NCBI GenBank assembly: GCA_903813345.2
Contig: CAIIXF020000010.1
Span: 6,561,169-6,625,168 of the forward strand
From: Owenia fusiformis
Taxonomy: Eukaryota > Annelida > Polychaeta > Sabellida > Oweniidae
Direction of reading: 5' to 3'
DNA length: 64,000 nt
Part shown: positions 47,801-53,680 of the stretch, in pieces
How the letters are laid out: every line of letters begins with the position of its first letter
How positions within the stretch are numbered: the stretch's first letter is position 1
The notes under the pieces: generated by a model
The model's input: the letters and a program-made list of their open reading frames with translations, nothing else
Told to the model about the DNA's origin: nothing
The model's database searches: none
Translations under genes and position numbers: made by a program

Positions 47801-49945
47801 AATGAGTATTGATATTTGTCGTGTGTTTGTAATTCTGTGACTTTTACTGTTGTGGCGTTCGGCTTTTGGGAATACGTTTTCGGGAGAGAAATTAATATCG
47901 AGGATGGAAATAATGATACGAGTTAGTAAAATGTTATTGAACATGTTTAGCTTGGATGACTGTGTTTTGTGATGTTCCCATTGTCTGTGATTGTATATGT
48001 TTCCTAACTTATTTGCACGTGGCAGGCCCGTAGCCGGGGGAGCTGCCCCTGGCAAGAAATCTTTCAAAATCATGCAGCTTTTCACCATTCTGAGCTATTT
48101 TCGCATGAATATTTAGCCAAAATGTAAAATACCCCTACCCCCTTGACAAAAGCCCCCCTCCCCTAGGTAAAACTTGGCTTCGGGTAATCGTGGCGTTACT
48201 AAGGTATCATTTTAATTTGAAGGTGGTACGCGTTACTTTTGTTGCCGCAGACAATGGAGCCATTTGAACAATGACGTAATGCAAGTTTATTTTTATTGCG
48301 ATAATAAATGATTTGGTTATTAGGTTTGATGTGAGATTGAGACAACTACACGGTACCTCACTTACCACCTGAGTGCCTCCTTGTGTTCTTTAGTTTGTCT
48401 ATTACCAATATATTCTCATCAAATTCTCCGGAAGTCAGTTTTGTTTTGACATACTTCTATGTATTCTACTTTCACGCTATCACGTTCCATCACGCAAAAC
48501 GAATCGACTTCTACAAGACAAACGTCTAGGCATAAACAGAACCGACGATTTTAAGTATCTATGATAAGTGCATTTGACATTTGAACACTAGTTCCATTCT
48601 AATATTGATGAACATGTGTAAAAAATCAGGCAATGTGTGGAGAGATATGTATGAAGTTGCCCCACGTACTTGAAAGGATTATTTGTTTAGTAACGTAGAG
48701 GACTACCTCTGGCGATTCCTAATGCTTTCTAATTTGGTTCAACTTGGCTGTAAATAGTTAGGTTCACGTTAAGTGAAGATTCGACAGAATTGGCAATCTT
48801 CATATGCTGTATGCAAATTGTTGTCTGGAGGGGTCGAGGAGGGGGGTCCACTTGGGTTTTATTCTGGACTTAATCTCAACAATGATGGTTGTCAAGGCAA
48901 CGTATTGATTGTTGACGACAAGATAAAAGCAGGGTTGACTTATGAAGTTAATATGACGCCAAAGCAGAGTTGACTAATAACGTTAAGTTACACTCTTTAT
49001 TATATTATGACTAATGAATAAAAAATGAACATCTTAGAGACCTTCATATATTTAATACTGGCTTACCTTGTCATAAACGGCTGCCATAGACAACTCTGTT
49101 TCTAGAATCATAATCCCAAGTCCGAACATGCCAAATACCAAGGCATAATCTGAGATCCTTTTTCGTTTTTCAAATAATGTCTTTCTTTTGCCGAGTCTAT
49201 ATCCGACATGACTTGGCTTAGAGCCCCCTTCTGGCATTGTCCCGGCAACCTCCTTTTCCTCAGAATATTTTTCATTCTCATTTACTAATGCGCGTCCTAC
49301 ATCGTCTGACGCCTGACTCATTCTAGTCTTAGGCGACGCGGGTGCACTTTGTGGTGCCCCTGCCACCGGTTTTTGTAATTGTTTAAATTGCTTAATTGCG
49401 CCATTTACCCGCAAATAATCCGTACCGATATCAGCCACTTTGTCTGAGATTGTAGATGTCCTGTTATGTTTTCTAGCGCGCACTGATTCACTATCTGTCG
49501 GATTCAACTCTTCAGTGGCAATCGTGCTACTCCTATCGTGGTTGCGACCGAGCCGCGAATTTGAGCCTAAATTTGCATTGTATCTTGGAGGAGGGCCTCT
49601 TACAGGAGGCAAATGTTTGCTGGTCTCTGTTGCATTTCCATCACGTTTATTTTCGTCTTGCAACATTCGCAAGTTGTAGTTTCGCATCTCTATATCTGAA
49701 TTGTTAACATCAGAACAGCTGTATCCATCATTTATTTTCCCCGGGTGATCTACTAAGGGCTTTGGGTCGAGTGTTGATGGCGGCTCAGCGCTCATATCTC
49801 CAATGCGATCGCCCCCACGTTCTTCATGGACCAACTCTTCAACAACGCATTCTGTCTCTGACGAATTGGCCGCTTCATTCAGCAATTCCTCGCACGAATC
49901 CATACGCGCCCGCTCATTGGCCGGCTCCACAACGACAACAGACAT
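2663..49945 (-). CDS. KCNN: SK-type calcium-activated potassium channel, whole gene span (join of nine exon positions)
   Basis: The joined exons encode about 705 residues of a small-conductance Ca2+-activated K+ channel. Family members form plasma-membrane tetramers with constitutively bound calmodulin; Ca2+ binding opens the pore and hyperpolarises the cell. Read in order: a 265-residue cytosolic N-terminus, S1 (about 266-290), S2 (294-325), S3 to S5 (326-465), pore helix and SIGYGD filter (488-493), S6 and calmodulin-binding domain (512-614), C-terminal coiled coil and tail (615-705). All junctions are GT-AG and phases agree: 0,0,2,0,0,2,0,0. Intron lengths from 5' to 3' are 24295, 11211, 378, 1038 (to exon 5a), 1802 (from exon 5b), 1342, 4748 and 187 bp. 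Exon 5 exists as two alternative copies. No second gene is seen inside the span. The family is certain; whether the species has further paralogues cannot be seen. Confidence 0.96.
2837..3023 (-). other. SK intron 8 (187 bp)
   Basis: A GT-AG intron between the two coiled-coil exons, with nothing else recognised. Confidence 0.9.
3024..3125 (-). CDS. KCNN: SK channel exon 8: C-terminal coiled coil
   Basis: The exon has 34 codons, phase 0, with acceptor TTTCAG|ACC and donor CAG|GTAATT. It begins [20 protein letters not shown] and ends [14 protein letters not shown]. The start matches the TQNxMYDxxxD stretch after the SK calmodulin-binding domain. The heptad-like spacing of Leu, Ile and Met in the second half fits the C-terminal coiled coil that helps tetramer assembly. 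Confidence 0.93.
4429..4482 (+). pseudogene. Crypton-like protein N-terminus fragment (17 codons)
   Basis: ATG opens [17 protein letters not shown] followed by TAA. The RFxxISED pattern resembles the start of animal proteins derived from Crypton tyrosine-recombinase transposons (RFxxISEEDI-like). It lies 40 bp before a long hairpin, which fits a broken transposon gene end. The match is short and from memory of the pattern, so this is only a suggestion. Confidence 0.3.
4521..4659. repeat. Long near-perfect hairpin with CTTCGG loop
   Basis: The two arms of about 60 bp start AACAAATATTTCACTCTATT and end in its complement. The inner stem GGTGATATTCCAC pairs with GTGGAATATCAC, closed by a second small stem around CCCTTCGGG. 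Mismatches are few. It is probably the palindromic end of a transposon. As intron RNA it would fold into a stable double strand. Confidence 0.8.
7874..7943 (-). CDS. KCNN: SK channel exon 7: end of calmodulin-binding domain
   Basis: The exon is 70 bp: it completes a split Ser codon (AG|T) and adds 23 codons, phase 0 at the end. The acceptor is TTTTGTAG|T and the donor AAG|GTAATG. It reads [20 protein letters not shown] and then MAK. In known SK structures this helix binds the N-lobe of calmodulin when Ca2+ is present, and family members end the block with AKTQ. The next exon supplies the TQ. Confidence 0.95.
7944..9285 (-). other. SK intron 6 (1342 bp)
   Basis: The intron contains a decayed LINE reverse transcriptase on the opposite strand (8150-8570). 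The rest is AT-rich with no exon recognised. Confidence 0.85.
8150..8570 (+). pseudogene. Decayed non-LTR retrotransposon reverse transcriptase fragment
   Basis: Several frames carry pieces of a LINE reverse transcriptase in the right order. [11 protein letters not shown] at about 8193-8225 matches the SKAFD block, PQGSIL followed by GILYINDV at about 8385-8424 matches the PQGSILGP/YINDL block with a small deletion, and [10 protein letters not shown] near 8460 matches the FADD active-site block with the motif altered. The last part ([13 protein letters not shown]-like) matches the region after the active site. Stops and frameshifts separate the pieces. The order and spacing fit a CR1/Jockey-like clade; the exact clade is not resolved. 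Confidence 0.75.
9286..9413 (-). CDS. KCNN: SK channel exon 6: core of calmodulin-binding domain
   Basis: The exon has 42 codons plus 2 nt, with acceptor TTTCAG|TTA and donor CATAG|GTATGC. It reads [20 protein letters not shown] and continues [20 protein letters not shown] then IH. This is the most conserved part of the SK calmodulin-binding domain, where the C-lobe of calmodulin binds without Ca2+. The RETWLIYK and HQRKFL blocks are typical of the family. It follows either exon 5 copy in frame. Confidence 0.96.
9414..11215 (-). other. SK intron between exon 5b and exon 6 (1802 bp)
   Basis: AT-rich, with no third copy of exon 5 and no transposon recognised. Two short open frames here are not conserved-looking. 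Confidence 0.8.
11216..11326 (-). CDS. KCNN: SK channel exon 5b: S6 and first calmodulin-binding helix, alternative copy B
   Basis: The exon has 37 codons, phase 0 at both ends, with acceptor TTTTAG|GGT and donor AGG|GTAGGT. It reads [20 protein letters not shown] and then [17 protein letters not shown]. It matches copy A at 28 of 37 residues and has the same length and junction positions. Differences lie in S6 (A513V, I523L, L527I), just below the gate (T530S, K531R) and in the calmodulin-binding helix (H537N, T541L, R544Q, A546S). No stop or frameshift is present and most changes are conservative, so it looks like a working alternative exon and not a decayed duplicate. Confidence 0.93.
11327..11379 (-). 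promoter_or_regulatory. 53-bp spacer between alternative exons 5a and 5b
   Basis: On the minus strand this begins GTGAGTTGTT and ends TTATGTTTTAG, so it has a donor and an acceptor. A possible branch site (TCTAATC) lies about 25 nt before the acceptor, leaving only about 25 nt between the donor and the branch site. That is likely too short for both to be used by the same spliceosome, which would block joining 5a to 5b. Confidence 0.7.
11380..11490 (-). CDS. KCNN: SK channel exon 5a: S6 and first calmodulin-binding helix, alternative copy A
   Basis: The exon has 37 codons, phase 0 at both ends, with acceptor TTTTAG|GGA and donor CGG|GTGAGT. It reads [20 protein letters not shown] and then [17 protein letters not shown]. 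This is the inner half of S6, which lines the gate, followed by the first helix of the calmodulin-binding domain. Copy A is closer to the usual SK sequence in Ala513, Lys531 and His537, but has Arg544 and Thr541 where the family normally has Gln and Met. It lies 53 bp ahead of copy B in transcript order. Both copies fit exon 4 and exon 6 without changing frame. Confidence 0.94.
11491..12528 (-). other. SK intron 4 (1038 bp)
   Basis: This intron precedes the alternative exon pair. It contains a three-copy 35-bp tandem repeat at 12184-12288. No other exon was recognised. Confidence 0.85.
12184..12288. repeat. 35-bp tandem repeat, three copies
   Basis: The unit begins CACACAAGTGCAAAGATTTC and continues TAAATGCACCCTGAA. 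Two full copies and a third with a 3-4 bp deletion are visible. Confidence 0.9.
12529..12664 (-). CDS. KCNN: SK channel exon 4: pore helix and selectivity filter
   Basis: The exon is 136 bp: it completes a split Ser codon (AG|C) and adds 45 codons, ending in phase 0. The acceptor is TTTTTCCAG and the donor ATG|GTAAGT. It encodes a short turret, then [20 protein letters not shown], then [13 protein letters not shown] entering S6. SIGYGD is the K+ selectivity filter typical of SK channels, at residues 488-493. The family usually has Met before VPNTYCG and this protein has Ile. Only 378 bp of intron separates it from exon 3. The downstream intron leads to the duplicated exon 5. Confidence 0.96.
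13043..13464 (-). CDS. KCNN: SK channel exon 3: S3, S4, S4-S5 linker and S5
   Basis: The exon has 140 codons plus 2 nt (phase 2 end), with acceptor TTTCAG|TTG and donor GAAAG|GTATGT. It starts at the TTG Leu codon and reads [20 protein letters not shown], then S3 ([15 protein letters not shown]). Next come a variable S3-S4 loop rich in Gly, Glu and Pro, S4 ([20 protein letters not shown]), the highly conserved linker ([20 protein letters not shown]) and S5 ([20 protein letters not shown]) ending in RACE. The linker contacts calmodulin in SK structures. The S3-S4 loop lacks the SYA motif linked to apamin binding in mammalian SK2. Overlapping open frames on both strands here are shadows. Confidence 0.96.
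14889..14962 (+). repeat. GTGACCACCTGTCATTTG dispersed repeat, copy 1
   Basis: It carries AAAATGTGACCACCTGTCAT, then CCGAACGCAGAACACTGTCC and ACAAAAAGTTG. The same word order recurs at 26590, 27260 and, in reverse, at 40109. Confidence 0.7.
15707..16266. mobile_element. Fold-back MITE with long inverted repeats, 560 bp
   Basis: The left end CTGGGTGGACCAAAAAAACA pairs with the complement of the right end (TGTTTTTTTGGCCCAGCCTG). TA flanks both sides (15705-15706 and 16267-16268). Complementarity extends over more than 100 bp, including AATATGACACCATCCGA against TCGGATGGTGTCATATT. There is no transposase. The 86-codon open frame at 16022-16282 is only the inside of the element. Confidence 0.8.
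17241..17852. mobile_element. Fold-back element, 612 bp
   Basis: The ends TAAAGGAATATTC and GAATATTCCTTTA are complementary. Arms of about 200 bp carry matching blocks, for example TGCCATCTTTTAA against TTAAAAGATGGCA, and GTCATCGACTCTCAACTT against AAGTTGAGAGTTGATGAC. A half copy lies at 40388-40540. No coding capacity is seen. Confidence 0.85.
22250..22770. repeat. Degenerate repeats of about 60 bp
   Basis: GGAATAAATGTTATAT or close variants recur at about 22274, 22650, 22698 and 22735, followed each time by a CTC(A/T)GGAG-like block. The region also has CATATCC-rich sequence. The unit is much decayed. Confidence 0.5.
22900..23705. repeat. 86-bp minisatellite, about eight to nine copies
   Basis: The segment AATATACGATCGCACCTCAC recurs at 23041, 23127, 23213, 23299, 23385, 23471 and 23557, exactly 86 bp apart, and again at 23648 (91 bp, with a 5-bp insertion). 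Copies are nearly identical, so the array is recent. Open frames in it arise from the repeat and are not genes. Confidence 0.97.
24180..24345. repeat. Degraded copy of the GGGCCC-rich element family
   Basis: It has the word order of the copies at 45839-46091 and 51961-52273: TTGGGCTCCTAAAACC, GTGGGCCC, AAAATAAGGCCC and AAAAGGCCAAC. The ends are lost. Confidence 0.65.
24676..24771 (-). CDS. KCNN: SK channel exon 2: S2 segment
   Basis: The exon has 32 codons, phase 0 on both sides, with acceptor TTGCAG|TAT and donor GAG|GTAAGT-like (GTAAGTG). It reads [20 protein letters not shown] and then [12 protein letters not shown]. This is the S2 helix of SK channels, where the family has a similar LISLSTIILLGLIVxYHAxEI stretch. 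It joins directly to the YDK end of exon 1 and the LFSIDN start of exon 3. It lies more than 24 kb from exon 1 and 11 kb from exon 3. Confidence 0.95.
25612..25775. repeat. Two-copy tandem repeat, about 95 bp
   Basis: AATTTACTGCTCATCAAAAA and TAAATTACTGCTCATCAAAA begin two similar segments, each followed by GTTGTGG, then AGCCCACT or GGCCCACT, then TGTAG. They differ by substitutions and small gaps. Confidence 0.8.
26387..26453 (+). repeat. TACCCTGCGTGCAG family, copy 1
   Basis: The copy begins TACCCTGCGTGCAGAGTCTA and ends AGTGAAGTCAAACGAATACA then AAGGGTA. The ends TACCCT and AGGGTA are complementary. Four copies occur in this window, with the same ends and variable middles. Confidence 0.85.
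26590..26690 (+). repeat. GTCACC/GAACGC dispersed repeat, copy 2
   Basis: It carries AAAATGTCACCTGCTGC, several ACCGCC and GAACGC words, then CCGTCCACAAAAAGTTGGAG. It belongs to the same family as the copies at 14889 and 27260. Confidence 0.7.
27260..27360 (+). repeat. GTCACC/GAACGC dispersed repeat, copy 3
   Basis: It carries AAAATGTCACCACCTGCCAT, TTGGTACGCACGAACG, AACCATCAACCGCCGAACGC and TGTCCACAAAAAGATGGAGA. Confidence 0.75.
27814..27977. mobile_element. CCCGTAGCC inverted-repeat element, copy 1 (164 bp)
   Basis: The ends CCCGTAGCCAGG and CCTGGCTACGGG are exact complements. The interior has TTTTTCACGATTCTGAGCAT. A second copy lies at 48027-48184. There is no coding frame of note. The family was not identified. 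Confidence 0.75.
33592..34492. repeat. 60-bp minisatellite, 15 copies
   Basis: The unit begins AGGCAGTGACTGTAGTTATG and contains TTTTGATATTCCTAATCTGA. Fifteen copies follow with an exact 60-bp period and only a few changes each. Since 60 is a multiple of 3 and the minus strand of the unit lacks a stop in one frame, a 233-codon open frame with a 20-residue repeat ([20 protein letters not shown]-like) runs through it. It lies in SK intron 1 and is most simply non-coding. Confidence 0.98.
37685..38480. repeat. Degenerate tandem repeat with ATGGCTAAT and TTTGGTTA words
   Basis: Blocks such as CTACCGATGCCTTTACTA, ATGGCTAATTTGGCTTTTGA and TTTGGTTACGTAG recur about nine times at irregular spacing, mostly 65 to 100 bp. 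The array is old and has insertions. Confidence 0.75.
39020..40060. other. Segment with several medium open frames, not recognised
   Basis: Several frames of 60 to 80 codons occur on both strands. The least random-looking is on the minus strand at 39868-40050, which ends [19 protein letters not shown], together with another minus frame at 39252-39440. No domain, splice pattern or repeat was identified. It could be a decayed gene copy or chance in a patch with fewer stops. Confidence 0.25.
40109..40195 (-). repeat. GTCACC/GAACGC dispersed repeat, copy 4 (partial)
   Basis: The reverse strand reads CACCACCTGTCATTTGTAAC followed by ACCTCCAAAAACCGTTGGAG. It shares the ends of the family but has a shorter, changed middle. 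Confidence 0.5.
40388..40540 (+). repeat. Half copy of the 17241-17852 fold-back family
   Basis: It carries the same order of blocks as the right arm: GAGAGTCGATGACATCACTT, TTAAAAGATGGCAGC, TTTTTAAATGATCAATA and the end GGAATATTCCTTTA. The opposite arm is missing. The direction is that of the right arm. Confidence 0.8.
42030..43315. repeat. 68-bp minisatellite, about 18 copies
   Basis: The block GATTGGCCTTTGAATCTATT is followed by GCACGAGCATCATTTTGCA and GATTTCATTAC, and recurs every 67 to 70 bp. Early copies vary more; those around 42770-43200 are nearly identical. Open frames within it are repeat artefacts. Confidence 0.96.
44952..45528. mobile_element. Inverted-repeat MITE with internal hairpin, 577 bp
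   Basis: The outer ends CAGGGGATAGAAACGCGTCC and the complement of GGATGCATTTCTACCCCTTG match, followed by AGTATTTTCGTC. Inside, a fold-back at about 45290-45495 pairs AATGTACTGGAC with GTCCAGTACATT, and ATGACGAAATTT with AAATTTCGTCAT. The CGTCCAGTA word appears both in the end and in the inner hairpin. The 103-codon frame at 44675-44986 overlaps only its left edge and has no known domain. Confidence 0.8.
45839..46091. mobile_element. GGGCCC-rich element with 5-bp target duplication, copy 1 (253 bp)
   Basis: It begins CAGGGGCGGATCTGGGAATC and ends CTAATCCGCCAGTG. ATGCG is repeated directly on both sides (45834-45838 and 46092-46096). The interior is rich in GGGCCC, AAGGCC and TTTTGGGG words. 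No transposase is present. A reverse copy lies at 51961-52273. CAGGGGCGGATC ends are common in hAT-like and related elements, but the superfamily is not fixed here. Confidence 0.85.
47247..47326 (-). repeat. TACCCTGCGTGCAG family, copy 2
   Basis: The same family in reverse, 80 bp, the longest copy. It contains an extra CGAAGACGAAGCTCTC stretch in the middle. Confidence 0.85.
48027..48184. mobile_element. CCCGTAGCC inverted-repeat element, copy 2 (158 bp)
   Basis: It starts CCCGTAGCCGGGGG and ends CTTGGCTTCGGG. It shares CAAGAAATCTTTC-like and CACCATTCTGAGC words with copy 1 in the same order. The ends are less perfect. Confidence 0.7.
49067..49945 (-). CDS. KCNN: SK channel exon 1: long N-terminus and S1
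   Basis: The exon has 293 codons, starting at the ATG at 49943-49945. An in-frame TGA lies 30 nt upstream at 49973-49975, so this is the first Met of the open frame. Residues 1 to about 250 are polar and probably disordered. They hold acidic stretches, a proline patch (PPVRGPPPR) and two basic-Ser/Thr clusters (HDRSSTIA and HNRTSTIS) that resemble basophilic kinase sites. The conserved block begins with [20 protein letters not shown] and runs into S1 ([19 protein letters not shown]), ending in YDK. The donor AAG|GTAAGC is at 49066, phase 0. The N-terminus is long, as in vertebrate SK2 and SK3, but its sequence is not conserved. A further non-coding 5' exon upstream is possible and cannot be excluded. 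Confidence 0.95.
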
Positions 49946-50923
49946 ATTACACAGAGCTCGACCAATCAGAGATCAGATAACAACCACTCTAAAGTAAATT
50001 CAATAGATTGATTAGAGATAAATTATCAGTTCCCCAGCTATGGTATTGCAGCAAAAGCTTTCAACAGGCTTCAATCTAAGGTAATTAACGAGTTATTGTA
50101 ATATTTCTGTAGACGATTAGCCCATCTTGAAGGTGTTAACAGAGTCAATGTTGTTTCCCCGGACCACAATATTTAAGACACTAGGAGATGTTGATTTGAC
50201 CTACTGACAGATAGATGCAGAAGGTATTCTTCTGACAAACGCAATCTGCAAATATATAAAACATACCAAAGTTTTATTTCAAAGGGAAAATATTATGAAG
50301 CGTGGTTGAGGTTATTCATTTACAAAGCTTGAGCATAGGAATGTAATGTTTACTCCTCGTAAATAATATGCACTTATAGAACTATATTTCCACATATTGA
50401 TTATGTGTGCAATGTGCATGTTGTATCTCATATCTAAAAAGGGGAAATATCCATCAGTGTTTTGCAATATAACTAGTATTTAAATATGTAAAAAATAGTG
50501 CTAAAAGCAGGGGACAAAACTTATTAAAACGCAGTTACAAAAAGGAACACTGAATCGTAAGGAAACAAGCCCTTTAAAACCCTAAACACTGAGCTAAACT
50601 ATCGCCTTCTGTAAATATTCGTCGTCATAACTAAGCCTGCAATAACAATTATTCAATTAATTTTATGTTCGTCAAAAGTGCGCCACATTTGCTTTACTGT
50701 TGTCTGGATGTCATCATGATAAATCATGACATCTCATTTCTTCTCAGCCTTGAAACAGAAAGATGCAATGGGTATCAGAATGTCTGGATGTCATACACAG
50801 TGACTTTTGAATCAACAGTTTCCTTGGCATTCTGATAGCGTTTTCCTGTTTTCCCAGAAGTCCCAATATGGCCACTCACGCCAGCATAGCATGTTAATTT
50901 GAAACAAGGCTGTGTGCAGAATA

Positions 50924-50995
50924 TACCCTGCGCGCAGAGTCTAGTAATAAGACGGGGCTCTCTTTTAAGAAGTGAAGTCGAACGAAGTCAAAGGA
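50924..50995 (+). repeat. TACCCTGCGTGCAG family, copy 3
   Basis: It starts TACCCTGCGCGCAGAGTCTA and reaches AAGAAGTGAAGTCGAACGAA then GTCAAAGGA. The last bases differ from the other copies. Confidence 0.8.
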
Positions 50996-50999
50996 TTTG

Positions 51000-51350
51000 C
51001 AGAATACCATGATTAAACTGTACACTTTTTTCAGAATACCATTGGAATTCTGGTACAACTCTGTTCTCAGAAAACCATGGTGATATGAAAGATCGCTGTG
51101 ATGTAGAACAACGCTGTCTTCAGAACAGCATGGTAATGCGAAACAACGCTGTGTTGGTAATCTGGATGGACACTGTGTTCAGAAAACCATAGTATTAGTA
51201 ACGCATAAAAACGCTGTGTTAAGAACAATGAAACAATGCTGTGTACGGAGAATGTAAAAAATCGCTGTGTTCAGAATGACGTAGTAATGCAAGACAACGC
51301 TGTTTACAGAATACCATGGTTATGTGAAACTGAAACAACGTTGAGTTCGG
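51000..51350. repeat. Degenerate repeats of about 45 bp (ACGCTGTGTTCAGAA)
   Basis: ACGCTGTGTTCAGAATACCA, or close variants with CATGGTAATG, recurs about eight times. Copies differ by many substitutions and gaps. Confidence 0.7.
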
Positions 51351-51960
51351 GGATCTTTCATGAATTAGGCCTCAGAACACCATGGTAATTTTGAACAACA
51401 CGATAATTCCATTGTTATTACCACTGTGATTCTAGTGGTGATATTGTAGAAGTATGCTTTGTCTGAAAGGCATAGTGGATCAATATGTTAAATCAACTGA
51501 ATTATGATAAACTGAAGACAGATCCAACAATCATAATTTAAGTTCACATGGGCGGAAAGAATTATCTATATTCGATCGAGTAAGTCAAGATTATATTAAT
51601 GTTTCATGGAATTATCTGATGATTTCGGAATCAAGTCACGGTTATGTCACCTTGACCTTTTAGTCTATCAGGAATATATTTTTCGATTTTTCTTAATTGG
51701 AATTATATACGAAGGAACACGTCGAAGACAGGATTATAACTTTTAGTTCAACGCACCACAATTTAGTCTTCTTCACTAAGGAAAATGTAATTGCTTTTTT
51801 TCCATTGGACCAATACAACGTTCGCCATCTTTAAATCATATATTCACAATAAAAGTGATTTCAGTTAATGTCAAACTTGATTTGGGCCATAAAAGGCGAA
51901 TGACAAAGCAAAGACGAGAGTTAATAAGAAATTACAATGATGCAGTGTATAAACAGCCTG

Positions 51961-52273
51961 CACTGGCGGACTAGGGGGGGGGGGGGGGGGGGGGGGCTGG
52001 GGGCCCGGGCCCCCCCCCCCCTTGGGTGGGCCCAGAAAAAAAAATTGGCCCAAAAAAATTTTGGGCCAAAAAAGGCCTTAAGGCCCCAAAAAAGTCGGCC
52101 TTTTTGGTCATTACTGGGCCTTTTAAGGCCTTATTTTTTAAATTCAGGCCAAACTTTGAAAAAATGGGCCTCAAAATTTCAAAATTTGGGCCCACTTTTG
52201 CGTTTTAGGGGCCGTTTATTCTCTGACCTGAAATTTGGGCCCCCCCCCTTGTTGGTTCCCAGATCCGCCCCTG
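51961..52273. mobile_element. GGGCCC-rich element with 5-bp target duplication, copy 2 (313 bp)
   Basis: It begins CACTGGCGGACTAGG and ends CCCAGATCCGCCCCTG, the reverse orientation of copy 1. GCCTG is repeated directly on both sides (51956-51960 and 52274-52278). It contains a G run of about 22 and a C run of about 13, so the exact length may be uncertain. The 127-codon frame over it is a low-complexity artefact. Confidence 0.87.
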
Positions 52274-52609
52274 GCCTGGCATGGGGTAATCCTCGCCATA
52301 ATTTTACAGAAAAACGATAATTCTGACGTTTTCCAAATTGAAACGTGAAAATTAAGTCTTACAATAGTATTATTGTCTCCTATAGCCTAATGTTTGTCTC
52401 GCCTATTTTAATTTGCCTCGCCTATGTCCCGCTTATTTTAAATCCTTGCTACCCCCCCCCCCCCGGCAATCAATTCAGACTGACTACGACTACCATCTAT
52501 TTTATTAACATAGCCCTTCTCTTCTACGCCTTGCAAAGGCTTTCACGATGTGAAGACCAGGATATCCCATCCTGACCGCCCTCTATAAATAGTTGTCTTA
52601 GTTATAATA

Positions 52610-53680
52610 CGAGGGGTGATTCAAAAGTAATGGACAAAATTTTATAGGCATACTAAATTTCACCCAATCAGTCTAATTTTTTCACAGTGAATAGATCAAT
52701 CAATTCTCTACTTTGTGTCGAATTCTCATTTAAATGCATTTGAAATTGTTTCAGCTATGCGTAACCATGGTAACAAGGGTAAGCATGGGTGGAATTGGTT
52801 TTTTAATGATAATTGAATGTTTTTGTCATTTTTGCTTGATTTCGTTTTAATGACTCAATTACCACACATGATATGTCTAACAAGCATGGTAATGCAATTG
52901 TCAAGCAAGACTCACATGCCCATGTGTTTGCTGTTGAGTTCTTAATTCAGCAACCAATTGTGCTATGACATCACAATGATATTTCTAAGAATGATGAGTC
53001 ACAGTGAGTTAGAAAGTAGATCAGACTCTTAGACTCACACACATCCAAGAAATGTCTACTTTACAACAAATCAAAGTTAAGCAAAGGATTGTTATTGAAT
53101 ATTTGGTAGCTACTGGAGAGACAAGGCAGGCAGTTGTCAAGAAAATAAAAGAGACACATGGAGACAAGGCCTTGTCAAGGCAAGCCATTGAGCGATGGTA
53201 CAAACACTTTAGTGAAGGGGATACAAGAGTCTTAGATCTAAAGCGATCTGGAAGGCCCAAGACTGGCCGCACTGATAACACCTGAGAGTCCATCCTAAAT
53301 GCAGACAGGAGATTGACACTGAGAGAAATAAGTTCCATTACAGATGTGTCCTACTCTACAGTACAAATGATTGTAAGGATTGAACTTACTGCGATATGCT
53401 TTTCATATACATCTTGCATTGCAAAATATATTGCACCAGCAAACTTTTATTGAAAATCCATTTGTTATTATGATGAAAATAGCCTTAAAAATGGATTCCG
53501 GGTGTATGCACCATGATCCAAGAGAAGTGCTCTATCTCAAAATGTATTTGCATTTAGTTAATAAAATTTTAACATCTAATAGATAATTGATTAATCTTTA
53601 TTTGTACAAAGTTTCATTCAAATCTGGTAAAGGTAAGCGTGCCTATAAAATTTTGTCCATTACTTTTGAATCACCCCTCG
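52610..53680. mobile_element. Mariner-type transposon, internally deleted (1071 bp)
   Basis: The terminal repeats CGAGGGGTGATTCAAAAGTA and TACTTTTGAATCACCCCTCG are perfect over at least 20 bp and continue inward to about 40 bp. TA flanks both ends (52608-52609 and 53681-53682), the classic Tc1/mariner duplication. It carries a cut-down transposase frame from 53052. Full mariners are about 1.3 kb with about 350 codons, so part of the transposase has been lost. The near-perfect ends suggest recent movement. Confidence 0.92.
53052..53374 (+). pseudogene. Mariner transposase fragment, N-terminal DNA-binding part
   Basis: The ATG at 53052 opens MSTLQQIKVKQRIVIEYLVA; 77 codons run to a TGA at 53283-53285. 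The frame after the stop continues sensibly (SILNADRRLTLREI, then SYSTVQMIV). SRQAIERWYKHFSEGDTRVL and KRSGRPKTGR match the helix-turn-helix and GRP(K/S) linker of mariner transposases. The sequence breaks off near 53374, where the catalytic domain should begin. No D,D,D catalytic motif remains, so it cannot act by itself. Confidence 0.85.

Larger units (their letters stand above)
24772..49066 (-). other. SK intron 1 (24.3 kb)
   Basis: This is the long first intron, common in ion channel genes. It holds a TTTG microsatellite (about 24887-24916), a two-copy repeat (25612-25775), dispersed repeats at 26387-26453, 26590-26690, 27260-27360 and 27814-27977, arrays at 33592-34492, 37685-38480 and 42030-43315, a MITE at 44952-45528 and a GGGCCC element at 45839-46091. 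Between 28000 and 33590 and between 34500 and 37680 I see nothing beyond AT-rich sequence. No alternative first coding exon was recognised. Confidence 0.65.

Noticed and set aside
49440-49997. Three plus-strand open frames of 64 to 79 codons
   Set aside because: They are antisense shadows of SK exon 1.
51871-52320. Proline/glycine-rich open frames on both strands
   Set aside because: They come from homopolymer G and C runs in a GC-rich transposon copy.
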